A stretch of DNA of 64,000 nucleotides from contig OOIN01000003.1 in assembly GCA_900323505.1 (NCBI GenBank), positions 1,674,001-1,738,000 on the forward strand. The letters are read 5' to 3'. The notes under the pieces are model-generated. The model was not told the DNA's origin, searched no databases, and saw nothing but the letters and a program-made list of their open reading frames with translations. Both the position numbers and the translations under genes were made by a program. Origin of the DNA: Ustilago trichophora (taxonomy: Eukaryota; Basidiomycota; Ustilaginomycetes; Ustilaginales; Ustilaginaceae). Below, piece by piece: positions 40,499 to 50,068 of this stretch. Position 1 is the stretch's first letter. Each line of letters starts with the position of its first letter.

Positions 40499-41050
40499 TT
40501 TGAGATATCCAATTTCGCTTTCACTACCAGAACGATGCCAGTAGATGGAAGTCGATATCGATGATGGTGAGCGGCAAAGTTTGGCGAGTTCTTCTCGGCC
40601 ACAAAACAAGGTGGAGTTTCTGCGAGGAAGAGCTTAAAATGCGCACCGACCCTCTCAAAATTTTCGACAGAGCTTTCTTCCGAATCCCACCACCACTTTC
40701 TCGTGCGAATGGCCTTTGCATTTCCTCCACAAAACGGCGAAGAGGCCGTGTCGCTGTGACATAGATGTGTGAAAATGGCTTCGGAAGCGAAAATGGTGTT
40801 CATCGTGTCTGTGCTTCTGGCGGCTAATCGGGGATTCTGCTCGCTAGTACGCCCACGGCTTGGTCTTACCCCACATTCCCCACTCCTTGTCCCTTCCACG
40901 ATTTGCTTTTCTGCAACTCACACTCTGTCAGCCACCTGAAGCAAGACGCTAACTTACCCCACAGAGCATGGGAAGTGGTACAGCAACGTGAGCGGCCTTT
41001 CACAGTCTTTGAGGGGATAACAATTGGGGTACAAGAAAAGTAGACGAGCG

Positions 41051-41066
41051 CAATGCGGATGTATCT
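41051..41066. repeat. Direct repeat copy 1 (CAATGCGGATGTATCT)
   Basis: This 16-mer recurs exactly at 41250-41265, 199 bp downstream; the flanking four bases match at three positions. Confidence 0.9.
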
Positions 41067-41249
41067 ATCTCGCACATGACCACGGCGCAGTCGGGTTGCT
41101 ACAGAGAGATCCAAGACATGTTTGACATTTGCTGTATGCATCCTCCACACCGGCGCAGCGAATGTGAAAGAAAGATATCGAGGTGTGAGAGGTGTGATTG
41201 CTGTACCGTATGCAGCGTTGCGATGGGCGCAGATAGCGCCGAACAGACA

Positions 41250-41265
41250 CAATGCGGATGTATCT
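41250..41265. repeat. Direct repeat copy 2 (CAATGCGGATGTATCT)
   Basis: Second copy of the 16-mer, about 30 bp before the TATA-like element of the SCP2 gene. Confidence 0.9.
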
Positions 41266-41296
41266 GTCTACCTTTCTTTCGGTCCTCCATTCACAC

Positions 41297-41303
41297 ATAT
41301 ATA
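41297..41303 (+). promoter_or_regulatory. TATA-like element of the SCP2 gene
   Basis: The plus strand reads ACATATATACC about 170 nt before the ATG at 41474. Confidence 0.35.
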
Positions 41304-41473
41304 CCCCCGCATCCTTGTCGCCCCCCATCGATCTCAATACCCTCAACCCTATACCCCGCATCCAAGTAAGCTTTGCAGGCCCTTCATCTATACACTCGAC
41401 AAGCATCCACCAACCGCACTTCCGTCAGACGCACCCAGCCTCAACCCTCCTTTCATCCCCTACCACCGTCAAG

Positions 41474-42040
41474 ATGGGCAAAGACGAAAAAGTCGAAGAG
41501 TCCAACCTCTTCCAGATCATGCTTGATCAAGCAGACGAGATTGATTTTTCCGACCCCTCCAAGCCCGCCGACTCCCAAGTCGACCCCACCGAGCTCAAAG
41601 TTCCCGGTCTGGAAGTCTCGAAGCTTTTCTGCGTCGTCTACTGGGCTTTGATCCACTCTGAAGACGAAGAAGGCATCACCGCCGGGTTGGACATGATGAA
41701 CTTGGAACAGGCCAAGAAGGCTGTCAATGGCATCTTCCAGTTCAACGTCCGCCCATCCTCCGACTCGGAAGCCGCGAACGAGAAGATCGTCCAGTTCTAC
41801 GTCGACATGAGAAAGGAGGGCACGATCATCAAAGGTCCAGGCCCCGCCAAGCCTAAGCCGGATTGTGTGATTACCATCAACGACAGGGATATGATTAGGA
41901 TCGCGCTGGGGCAGATGAGCCCTCAAGCCGCCTTTATGAAGGGCAAAGTCAAGGTCAAGGGTAACATTATGCTCGGTTTGAGGATGCAAACGGTTCTTAT
42001 GAACGAGGTCAAGAAGATGTCCAGGGTCGCCAAGCTCTGA
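41474..42040 (+). CDS. SCP2 sterol-carrier-domain protein with C-terminal AKL
   Basis: Predicted 188-residue lipid-binding protein. The ATG at 41474 is preceded by CGTCAAG, a good fungal context; the frame extends further upstream only through non-ATG codons. After about 60 residues comes the SCP2 domain: AKKAVNGIFQFNVRPSSDSE, then PDCVITINDRDMIRIALGQM, then SPQAAFMKGKVKVKGNIMLG. SCP2 proteins carry fatty acyl-CoAs and sterols and are common in peroxisomes. The protein ends SRVAKL, and AKL is a functional PTS1 tripeptide variant, so peroxisomal import is likely. Length is longer than the minimal SCP2 (about 120-130 residues) because of the N-terminal extension. It would act with the thiolase encoded near 12.5 kb in lipid breakdown (inference). 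Confidence 0.92.
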   Translation: MGKDEKVEESNLFQIMLDQADEIDFSDPSKPADSQVDPTELKVPGLEVSKLFCVVYWALIHSEDEEGITAGLDMMNLEQAKKAVNGIFQFNVRPSSDSEAANEKIVQFYVDMRKEGTIIKGPGPAKPKPDCVITINDRDMIRIALGQMSPQAAFMKGKVKVKGNIMLGLRMQTVLMNEVKKMSRVAKL

Positions 42041-42514
42041 CCTCGAATTCCTCAAGTCTCAACCTTGCTCCATCATCTGTTGTCTCTGATCTCCGACCTT
42101 CGGTTCTGCTCTGTATGCACTTGCTTTTGCTAATTTCAATCGACGTTCACTGAGACAAAGTGGAATGGCTTCGCATTCGACGCAGTCGAGCGCACTGGAC
42201 ACGGTGCACAGCCAGCTCAAAGTGGATGAGGCGAATGAGTGTGGGGTTTCTTTCCGAGAGCAAGCATTTACAGAGCAAACAAAGAGAGAACGAACGAAAG
42301 ACATGGAGCAAAAATGAAGGCTCATTCCCGCCAAAAAGTGCAGAAAGACCAGCGTAAGCGAAAGACGAAGAGTTTGCCAAAGAAAGCAGCAAAAGGGTTG
42401 CCAATGAGAAGCAAGGATCACGAAAGCGCTACCAGAGCCGCTTTGTGATGCGAGAGGCGCTGAGCAAGCCCTCTGATCTAGAGTTGTCGAGACGATGCAA
42501 TGCAATCTGTCCGC
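42041..42514. other. Convergent 3' intergenic region
   Basis: The 474-nt gap lies between the stops of the SCP2 and Kre9-like genes. It contains only short open frames of odd composition. No gene is seen. Confidence 0.4.
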
Positions 42515-43381
42515 CTAAAGGAAAGCGGCACCGACGGCAGCAAGACCAACGAGAGCGCTTGCGTAGCCGGCGAGTTTGTTGGAAGCAGCGGCAGCCGAGG
42601 ACGACTTGACGCTGGTGGTTTGCGAAGAGGGAGCCGCAGACGATCGTGCAGAGGTGGTAGTAGCCATGCTGGCGCTGGAAGCGGAAGAGAAGAACGAGGG
42701 CGAGGACGAGGACGAGGTTGCAGAAGCAGTGGCGGCGGTAAGCTGAGCGGTACCGGAAGCACCCGAGATCTGCGACATGATGGTCGAGTTGAAGTTGCCG
42801 GTCATCTGGTCCAAGCTGAAGCGAGCCGAGAAGGCCATGGGTGGGATACCACCGGTCTGGCTCGAGTTGGTGCCCTCGAAACGGAGGAAGTAGTAGCCGC
42901 CGTTGGGGCCAACAGAGGCATCAACGTTGTAGTTGGCAGAATCGGTGTTGTAAGAGATGTTGCTGGCAAGGGTCTGGAGCTTGAACTGAACATCACGCGA
43001 GCCAGTGGCGAGGTAAATGTTGACGCGGCCCCAGTCACGGCGGGAGGGAGCCTTGCCGTCATCGTTCCACTCGACTCGGAGTCGCTTGCCTCCATGGCCG
43101 GTGGTGGAGCTACAGGATGAGAATGCGTGTCAGGAGGGAAAGCAAGAATTGCAGGAGATGGTTGCAGGCAATTGTCGAATCAGCAGATGTGTACACAAGA
43201 AGGGGTATCAAAAGGTCAGCATTGATTCGCGCATCCAAGCGGCCTTGAAGATATCGCATCGCAGGACTTTCGAGCGAAGAAATACTTACGCGACGGGCTT
43301 GGTGACAACGATGGTCGAGACGGCGGCGTCGGCAGCGGCGAGCACGAGCACGACGAGGGTGGTGATCTTTGCGGAAACCAT
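42515..43381 (-). CDS. Kre9/Knh1-like GPI-anchored cell-wall protein
   Basis: Predicted 228-residue extracellular protein. Exon 1 (43290-43381) encodes the signal peptide MVSAKITTLVVLVLAAADAA and VSTIVVTKPV; the intron is 43110-43289 (GTAAGT...TGTAG, 180 nt, phase 2) and exon 2 is 42515-43109. The join gives VASTTGHGGKRLRVEWNDDG, then VNIYLATGSRDVQFKLQTLA and GPNGGYYFLRFEGTNSSQTG, matching the Ig-like Kre9/Knh1 and Ser-rich GPI proteins of basidiomycetes. A Ser/Ala/Thr-rich stalk of about 75 residues follows, and the chain ends in a hydrophobic tail (ASALVGLAAVGAAFL) typical of a GPI-anchor signal. Role in beta-1,6-glucan assembly is known for yeast Kre9; it is only suggested here. The exon 1 start at 43381 is preceded by a GA repeat. 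Confidence 0.87.
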
Positions 43382-43505
43382 TTTGAAGATGTGTAGAGAT
43401 TGCAGCGGGAAAACGAGAGTGCTGGTGGTATCGAGGAAAGCGTCGAGAAGAAAGAGAGTGAAATGCGAGTCCGGGGCCTGCGATCAACGTAGGAGGGAGT
43501 GCGAC

Positions 43506-43525
43506 GAGAGAGAGAGAGAGAGAGA
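43506..43525. repeat. GA dinucleotide repeat
   Basis: About ten GA units lie 125-145 nt upstream of the Kre9-like start codon. Confidence 0.85.
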
Positions 43526-44686
43526 CGGTAGCGGAGTGGAGTGGAGAGGGTGGAGTGGTATGTGGTCGGAAAGAAGGAAGGGAAGGACAAACAGTGATGG
43601 GTGGATAGCAAGGAGATCAGCAGGCAGAGAAAAAAAAAAAATAAAAGTACAGTACAGTATACACAGGCTATGCTGTGTGACCAGGACAGCTGATCTGTCT
43701 CTTCCGTATGTTTCAGTCGCAGTCACGCACCGAAGGCAAGCTCTTGCATAGGAAGCAGAAAGCCGAGCAATGCTGCAGCTCAGGCTGGTGGAGGCGATGC
43801 CACAGCAATGGACAGAGTCCGAATTACACAGGGAGAGGCATGAATTGTACGCCGAGTCGCAGGCTGAAGTACAGATTCTTCCGTGTGCTGCAATTTCACC
43901 TGAGAGCTGTGCTGCCTGGCTGTCACTTTTTCACACTCAGGAACATCATCGAGGAACACAAATCTCCGCTTGAATACTGTACACACTTACACCACGGATC
44001 CCCTGAGTTTAGTGAACGTGGAGTCGGCCACCACATGAAGCCATCTCACGACGCTCTACCGTTCACAAAGTGTGAGGTGCCGAGCCATACTTCATGTACG
44101 ATTACTGTGACCATGGGAAGAAGTCAGTTCAAACCGTCGAGTGAATGCGAACGCTGCATGTCGTAAGGATGCCAGTGCCGGAACGGGAACAGTGCTTGTC
44201 TCTTACATCGGTCGTGATGAGGCTTGGAAAGGGCGCGAGACTGCACTCTGTCAACACTAATTTGAAGAACAAAGAGGCAGGCACAACACAGGGGCCTCTC
44301 TCCATCTCGGCGCATCCTCGCAACCAGTCCAAAAGGATGCACGCGTTGCAGCTCGCAGCCGACTCTGCATCGACGCCAGCCCCCATCTTGGTCGCCTCAA
44401 ATCTTCTCCCACACAGGACAGCCTGATCGCCCTCTCATCGTGATCACAACAAACATTTCATCTTGGTGCAGGGCGCTCCCAACACCTTGACAAACGATGA
44501 GGCCTGTTGAAGATGGTTGAAAAAGGTGTCGCGTTGGACGCGTCTTGCGACTCAGTCGCCGAGCTACTGAAATCAAAGACTCTTTTTTTTTGTTTTTCGT
44601 TTTTTTCAAGGGTCCTCGTGTGTGTTGCTTTTCAGACTCAGTCCGCCAGCGAGGCATCTTTTTGGCTGCTCTTTTGGCTCGAGTGT

Positions 44687-44725
44687 AGTGCAGTGCAGTG
44701 CAATGCAGTGCAGTGCAGTGCAGTT
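44687..44725. repeat. AGTGC pentanucleotide tandem repeat, about 8 copies
   Basis: The unit AGTGC repeats with one AATGC variant in the middle. It lies in noncoding sequence. Confidence 0.9.
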
Positions 44726-46122
44726 GCAGACGCGTGCTGTGAATTTGAGAAGAAGGTTTTCAAGTTCTTTCTTTGTGCTGTCACCGAGCTCGGCTCTGTA
44801 GTGCCACTCAAACGGCAGACTTTTGCGCCGCCATGCCCAACATTCTCTCTCTCTATATTTTTCTAGATGTGATATTGTAGCTGCTGCTGCTAGCTTCAGG
44901 AGTGGAAATCGCCACCAGCTTTGCCTGCTTGCACCGCCTTGCTATCTATCTTCAATTCCAGCTCAGTTCCATTGTCAAAGCAGCATACACAGTGACATAG
45001 AAGCAATCTAGGGGCGGCATGGAACCGACGACTTTGGCGCTCTGAGACACAGTGACTTCCAGCTATGAATCAAGGAGGTCTCGTTGCACCGTAACACGCT
45101 CGACAGTGGAAGAGAGAAATGCATTCCGCAAGACTAGCAGGGGCAGGATCAAATCGACAACTTTCCTGCATCTTTGCCAAGCATTTGATCGACTTCCATG
45201 TGTCCAGCAACTCAATTATTGTGAGAAGTGCAGTATGACGAACACTCAAAAGCCGAGCAGCACGCAAGCACGTCTGCAACTCGACGATCACAAAGCCTCC
45301 TTGGTAGAACAACCGGCGCCTAGCCAACCTAGCCTGCCCGAGATGTACTTTTGGAGCGCCACCTATACTGCCCAGTCCAAGATTGCAACGCTCGCCAAGA
45401 GACAGCAGCGCACGCAAATCGGTATCGAGGTTTCGCCGCAGCTTGGTGCATGCCTCCATCCCTAGCCGAGTTGATCTACTGCAATGCCTCTCGGACTCGC
45501 AGAGCACACGCAAACCTCTTGTTAGCCAATGCTCAGCATTGATCTCTCGGCGTTCAAACGGGTTTCAATCCTTTAAACTGATGAGCCGCAGCAACATTTC
45601 TGTGTCAAGCGGTGTTCATGCCTTGTGTAAAAGAGCCACTCTACTAGCCCGGCCTCCGAGCTTCATGCTGGAACTGCCAGTACTGCCTCCGTTCCGAGGT
45701 GCACGCCAAGAGCGTTCGTTTCGGACGCTCGCTTCCTCCTCATTCGAGCAGGAGCCAGTCTTACGCTGTTTCCTCTTCTTCGATATCAAAAAATAGTCCC
45801 GATGAACAGATCAAGGAAGAGGATGCATCCATCGGCGATACGGCATTTCTCGGCCTCCACAGCGGCGTTACCTCGCGCTTTTTCTTCCTACCCCACACTA
45901 GCCCCGCTCAAACCAGCTGACGTCTCATCTGCTCTCCTGTGTCCACCTGACCCTGGCCCCGCATGATTGCCAGTCAATGCTCTTCTCGCTCCGAGCTAGG
46001 CTCTTGGATGGCGGGCAAGTCGGTTGTGCACAATCCATACCCTGTATGAAGCTGTTCCTTCGCTCTGCCGTCACCATCAGGCTCGAATTCTCCTCACCAT
46101 CGCCAGCAGATTGCTTCTAATC

Positions 46123-47283
46123 ATGTCTGAGAATACCAACTTCCAACCAAAGGACTCCAACGTCAAGATTTTCGGCCTTGGCGACTTTGAGCTGCTTTCC
46201 GGCGAGGTCATTCCCAACGCCCACATCGCCTACCGCACCTACGGTGACGCCAGCAAGCCAGCCATCGTCTACCCCACGTGGTACTCTGGCACCATCACCG
46301 ACGGCAACGAGTGGCTCATCGCTCTTCCCGGCAAAGAACCACACACACGCTCGCTCGATCCTCGCCGATTCTTTATCATCGTCCCCGCCCTCTTTGGCAA
46401 TGGCGAATCGAGCTCTCCTTCCAACCATCCTTTGGGCGCTGAGCTCCCTCGGGCTACTTTCTACGACAATGTCCGGGCGCAGCACAAGCTCGTATATGAT
46501 CACCTTGGAGTCACTGGCAAGGTGGTCGTGATTGGCTGGTCGATGGGTGCAGGTCAAACGTTCCAGTGGGCTTCGCAGTTCCCTGAGTCTGTTCGTGCTG
46601 CCGTTCCCTTCTGTGGCTCTGCACGCACAGCCGTGCACAACTGGGTGTTCCTCGAGTCGCTCAAACAGACACTGCAGCTGGATCCCAAGTGGAAAGGTGG
46701 AAATTACGATCCCAAAGATCCTCCGGTGGACGGTCTCAAAGCCTTCGGAACCATTTATGCCGGCTGGGGGTTCAGTCAAGCCTTTTATCGAGAAGACGGG
46801 TTCAAGAAGCACTTTGGAATCGATGGAGCCTCCAACGTCCTCGCTAACTTTTGGCACGCTTGGGCCACCTCAAAGGATGCCAATAACTTGCTATACATGA
46901 TTTACACTTGGCAGCATGGCGATATCGGTGCCCAACCAAGGTATGCTGGAGGGAGCAAGCGCGATGTGACACAGAGCAAAGGAGGCAGGTTGGGAATGAG
47001 AGGCGATGGAGGAGTGGTGACGAACGAGGATGATCAGGCTTTCGAGAGGGCATTGAAGGGTATCCAGTGCCCGACGCTTATCGTGCCAGGCAAGACCGAT
47101 CTGTACTTCCCTCCAGAGGACTCAGAGAACGAGGCGAGGATCATGGGAGACAAGGCAACGTTGGAGGTCATTCCCAGTATTTGGGGTCACTGGGCAGGAG
47201 GCCCAGGCGATTCAAAGGACGACGTCAAGTGGCTCGATGACAGGATTAACGCTTTCTTCCAGAAGCATGGAATCATTCAATAG
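46123..47283 (+). CDS. Alpha/beta hydrolase of the homoserine O-acetyltransferase (MetX-like) family
   Basis: Predicted 386-residue alpha/beta-fold enzyme. The ATG at 46123 is the first in frame; the open frame extends upstream only from TTG. The chain opens with FELLSGEVIPNAHIAYRTYG, typical of MetX-like proteins, then has an oxyanion-loop region (GNGESSSPSNHPLG). The nucleophile elbow is VVIGWSMGAGQTFQWA with Ser140. An acid residue lies in GKTDLYFPPED and the base in IWGHWAGGPGD. It lacks several substrate residues usual in true Met2, so I infer a related hydrolase or acyltransferase of unknown substrate rather than the methionine-pathway enzyme. A cap-like insertion (VDGLKAFGTIYAGWGFSQAF) is present. 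Neither signal peptide nor PTS1 is seen. Confidence 0.88.
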   Translation: MSENTNFQPKDSNVKIFGLGDFELLSGEVIPNAHIAYRTYGDASKPAIVYPTWYSGTITDGNEWLIALPGKEPHTRSLDPRRFFIIVPALFGNGESSSPSNHPLGAELPRATFYDNVRAQHKLVYDHLGVTGKVVVIGWSMGAGQTFQWASQFPESVRAAVPFCGSARTAVHNWVFLESLKQTLQLDPKWKGGNYDPKDPPVDGLKAFGTIYAGWGFSQAFYREDGFKKHFGIDGASNVLANFWHAWATSKDANNLLYMIYTWQHGDIGAQPRYAGGSKRDVTQSKGGRLGMRGDGGVVTNEDDQAFERALKGIQCPTLIVPGKTDLYFPPEDSENEARIMGDKATLEVIPSIWGHWAGGPGDSKDDVKWLDDRINAFFQKHGIIQ

Positions 47284-47452
47284 TCCAGTCGTTATGGATC
47301 ACTCTATCTCATACCTTCAGAAATCCATGCTTTCTTCCCACGATAATAGGCTGAGCAAACGCCCATTTTTGCGCCGCTGAGAGTCACACAGATGCAGCAT
47401 TGCCAGAATATATTACGATGACCATAACACGACCACAGTCAATGCGACGAAC

Positions 47453-48802
47453 TCAGATCTTGGAAGCTCTCGCCTCCTGCTCCCTGACCTCATCCCACAA
47501 ACCTCCAGCAATCTGTGGCGCCTCAACCCCCTCCTCGTGGCCCTTCCACTTTCCACCTTTGGAGAAGGCATTCCTCAGATGGTTGACAAAGATCGTTGGC
47601 TCCTCGTGAGCTGCAAAGTGGCCTCCGACGGGGCTCTTGGCGATCCATCTAGTCTTGCCGCTGGTGGTGGTAGAGTCGACAACAAACTTGGGGGTGTTTA
47701 CCAGCTCATCGGGGAAATCCGAGTATCCGAGAGGGACGGGGAGCTTGTACTCGGGCGAGCCGTGGATCTCGGGGAGGAAAGTGTTGTTCGTGTAGGGGAT
47801 GAACGAGGTACCGATCGACGAGGTGAACCAGAACAGGGTTGCGACCTCGAGACATGCATCCATGTTGAGCCTCTCGTGGTTTGGTCGTCGCTCGGACAGT
47901 GTGTCGTAGATGTTGCCCAACCAGCCAAGAAGACCAACGGGCGAGTCGACGAGACCGTAGAGCAGCTGAACAGGTCGGATGCGCTGAACGTCGTAATATG
48001 CACGATTCTGCTCAAAATATATTCCCTTTGCCGCCATCATCAGGTACTCTTGGCCGTAGATGAGCTTGGCGATACCAAGAGTGACTTTGACAGGGAGAGT
48101 CGTGAGCATGAGCTTGCTGAGACCCTTTGCAGCCACGGGGCAGAAGTTGAGGTGGACTGCACGGCAGCCGGTACCGTCCTTGTGCGAGTGGAAGACGCCG
48201 AGCGCTCTTGCGTGCGGGCTTCCCCAGTCTCCACCCTGTGAGGCATACTTGTCGTATCCCAAACCACGCATGAGCGCGTCCAAGATACGGGTGTAGCCCT
48301 TGACGTCACCGACTCCAGGCTTGCTGCTAGGTGGGGCAGTCGAGTACATGAATCCAGGCAGGGAGGGAACAACAACGTGGAAAGCAGGTGCATCCTTATC
48401 TGCTGGGTTCGCCAAGTCGTCGATGACATGTGCAAACTCGAACCAGCTTCCAGGCCATCCATGGATCAGCATGATAGGGATCGCATCAGGGCGGTTCGAG
48501 CGCTTGTGCACAAAGTGAACCTGTGTGCACCAGTCGATCGAAGTGGTGAAGTGTGGGAAGCTGTTGAGACGCTTCTGCAAGGCGGTAAAATCGTAGTCTG
48601 CCCACTTGGCAATGAGCTGCTGGACGAGGGGCAAGTCAGGCTTGTAGACCAGCTTCATAGGCTTTCGATCATCTTCGGGCAGGTAAGGCGCAGCAGGGAG
48701 GCGGGTGTTGCGCAAGCGGTTGCGAAGATCCGACACCTCGTCGTCGGTGTAGACGATCTGAAACGGCTTGGGCGTCGTGATGGAGGGGATTTCGGACGAC
48801 AT
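47453..48802 (-). CDS. Epoxide hydrolase (microsomal-type, alpha/beta fold)
   Basis: Predicted 449-residue enzyme that opens epoxides to diols. The N-terminal EHN domain (about 10-110) includes FQIVYTDDEVSDLRNRLRNT. The catalytic part has the oxyanion motif HGWPG (114-118), the substrate loop SLPGF (147-151) and the nucleophilic Asp192 in ASQGGDWGSPHARALG. The charge-relay His lies in VGGHFAAHEEP near the C-terminus, and a Tyr-containing cap is visible around residues 250-300. There is no clear N-terminal membrane anchor, unlike mammalian mEH. The chain ends RASKI; SKI is a weak PTS1-like tripeptide, so peroxisomal location is possible but uncertain. Substrate is unknown; detoxification or juvenile-hormone-like ester epoxides are family roles. 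The gene converges with the preceding hydrolase at 169 nt. Confidence 0.93.
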   Translation of the reverse strand: MSSEIPSITTPKPFQIVYTDDEVSDLRNRLRNTRLPAAPYLPEDDRKPMKLVYKPDLPLVQQLIAKWADYDFTALQKRLNSFPHFTTSIDWCTQVHFVHKRSNRPDAIPIMLIHGWPGSWFEFAHVIDDLANPADKDAPAFHVVVPSLPGFMYSTAPPSSKPGVGDVKGYTRILDALMRGLGYDKYASQGGDWGSPHARALGVFHSHKDGTGCRAVHLNFCPVAAKGLSKLMLTTLPVKVTLGIAKLIYGQEYLMMAAKGIYFEQNRAYYDVQRIRPVQLLYGLVDSPVGLLGWLGNIYDTLSERRPNHERLNMDACLEVATLFWFTSSIGTSFIPYTNNTFLPEIHGSPEYKLPVPLGYSDFPDELVNTPKFVVDSTTTSGKTRWIAKSPVGGHFAAHEEPTIFVNHLRNAFSKGGKWKGHEEGVEAPQIAGGLWDEVREQEARASKI

Positions 48803-50068
48803 CTTCTGATCTTTGCAGGTATTGTCGAAGGTTGAGAACGGACGTCAAGAAAGGTTGAAGCCTCCTTCTTGTATATGAGAAGAAACTACGAGGAAGCCAA
48901 GCGGAACAACATCTCACAGACAGGAACCCGGTCCAAGCGTCACTGACCAAAAAAACAGGACTCTACACACACACGCTACTCTGGCTTTGGATCCGCGGCT
49001 GCAGATGTAACCGGTTCACGGGAAGCCAGAGAGAGGAAAAAAGCAGGCGGGACCCTGAGAGACTCGCTACGGGTGCGTTTCGTTTGGCTTGTGCGACGCT
49101 GTCAACCGATTGGCTTGCAGTAGTTGAGCAGCTGCACTTTGAGCTTATTATCCCACCGACCGTTCGAATTTTGCCTGATTCTCTTTCACAAGTTCTCAAA
49201 AAGGGAACCGCTTTTTATTTGCTGCCTAGCAAACAAAGCCAACTTTCTTTCGGAAACATGTCAGTGGTGGTGACATCAATCGATATGGTGTCCACTCTGC
49301 AGTGACATCTTTCTAGGAGCTTCGACCTCAATTCCGTCACTGAGGACGTCGCTTTGCTGCGCAGCGTACCACTGCAGGCAAGCCACATAGGAATCGTCAT
49401 GAGCAAGCGAAGCCAGTTGACGCCCAACAAATGCTTGTGAGATGACGCGATGTAACATCTCTACCATTTTTGCCGCTTCGGCTTGTGGCCCAAACGGCGA
49501 GGCTGTCATGACTCAGCATTCGGCGCTGTTTGACATGAATGCCTGTGTTGCCTCTCACAGCATGTCAGTATGACAGATTTGATGATAGATTCCCTCACTT
49601 ACAATCGTCGAGATCTATGGAGTATAGTGAAGCACATCTCTGACTCGACCAAAAGAAGTGCCGTGGAGGCACGAGGCAATCTAAAAGCGTTATAACCGAA
49701 AATCAGCTGGACCCTGTCGTCGACAACCTATTCTTCCAACCATATCCTCAAAACCGAATCTCCACCAACAACATCGTGACTCGGCGTTGTTGTTCCTTTT
49801 ACAAAGCGCTCAGAGAAAGCCTCATCGGTTGCTGGTTCTCGCTTGACAACTTCAGCACATAATTAGTTTGTCTCTCTAGAACAAGAACGCCCGCACAACA
49901 CCGAGACTTTCGCGAGGACACCGACCATTTACAACAGTGGCACAGGCTGGAGACTCGACACCGGCACACCGCAAGCTATAAGAAGAGACGTATCACATCT
50001 TCTAAGACTCTTTCATTGCAATTTGTCATCTCTCAGCCATACGCGACCCAGCAGCACCGACTTCAGCG
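48803..50068. other. Divergent intergenic region of 1.3 kb
   Basis: The gap holds the promoters of the epoxide hydrolase and PhzF-like genes. It includes an AC run at 48965-48974 and a possible small spliced minus-strand gene described separately (coding part 49276-49509). Otherwise nothing is seen. Confidence 0.4.
49276..49509 (-). CDS. Possible 77-residue small protein with a leader intron
   Basis: A 77-codon ATG frame encodes a protein-like sequence without low complexity (MTASPFGPQAEAAKMVEMLH and SYVACLQWYAAQQSDVL), helical in character. About 35-95 nt upstream lies an intron-like unit at 49543-49602: donor GTAAGTG, branch-site TACTGAC about 22 nt before the acceptor, and acceptor CACAG. 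This would put an intron in the 5' leader. The family is not recognised, and no downstream exon is evident. Chance open frames of this size are common in this GC range, so the call is tentative. Transcript data would decide it. Confidence 0.3.
   Translation of the reverse strand: MTASPFGPQAEAAKMVEMLHRVISQAFVGRQLASLAHDDSYVACLQWYAAQQSDVLSDGIEVEAPRKMSLQSGHHID

Larger units (their letters stand above)
40499..41473. promoter_or_regulatory. Divergent promoter region with a spaced direct repeat
   Basis: The region between the Tpa1-like and SCP2 genes holds a 16-bp exact direct repeat (CAATGCGGATGTATCT) at 41051 and 41250, and a TATA-like ATATATA at 41297. A CTTTGCAG-type acceptor near 41374 could mark a leader intron, but no donor is clear. 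No gene is seen. Confidence 0.45.
43382..46122. other. Gene-poor region of 2.7 kb
   Basis: This segment holds the promoter of the Kre9-like gene at its left end and the promoter and leader of the alpha/beta hydrolase at its right end. It includes a GA microsatellite, TACTGTAC-type motifs at 43647, and an AGTGC pentamer repeat at 44687. Three short open frames in 45.2-45.9 kb (for example one starting at 45235, 76 codons) look partly protein-like but share no frame and have no recognisable domain. I do not call a gene here. Confidence 0.45.

Noticed and set aside
38849..40564. 571-codon open frame on the plus strand
   Set aside because: It lies antisense to the Tpa1/Ofd1-like gene. Biased codon use with C or G at third positions keeps the antisense frame open; no protein motif is present.
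45235..45465. 76-codon frame (MTNTQKPSSTQ...) and neighbours at 45581 and 45699
   Set aside because: Partly protein-like but in different frames with no consistent splice sites linking them; no domain recognised.
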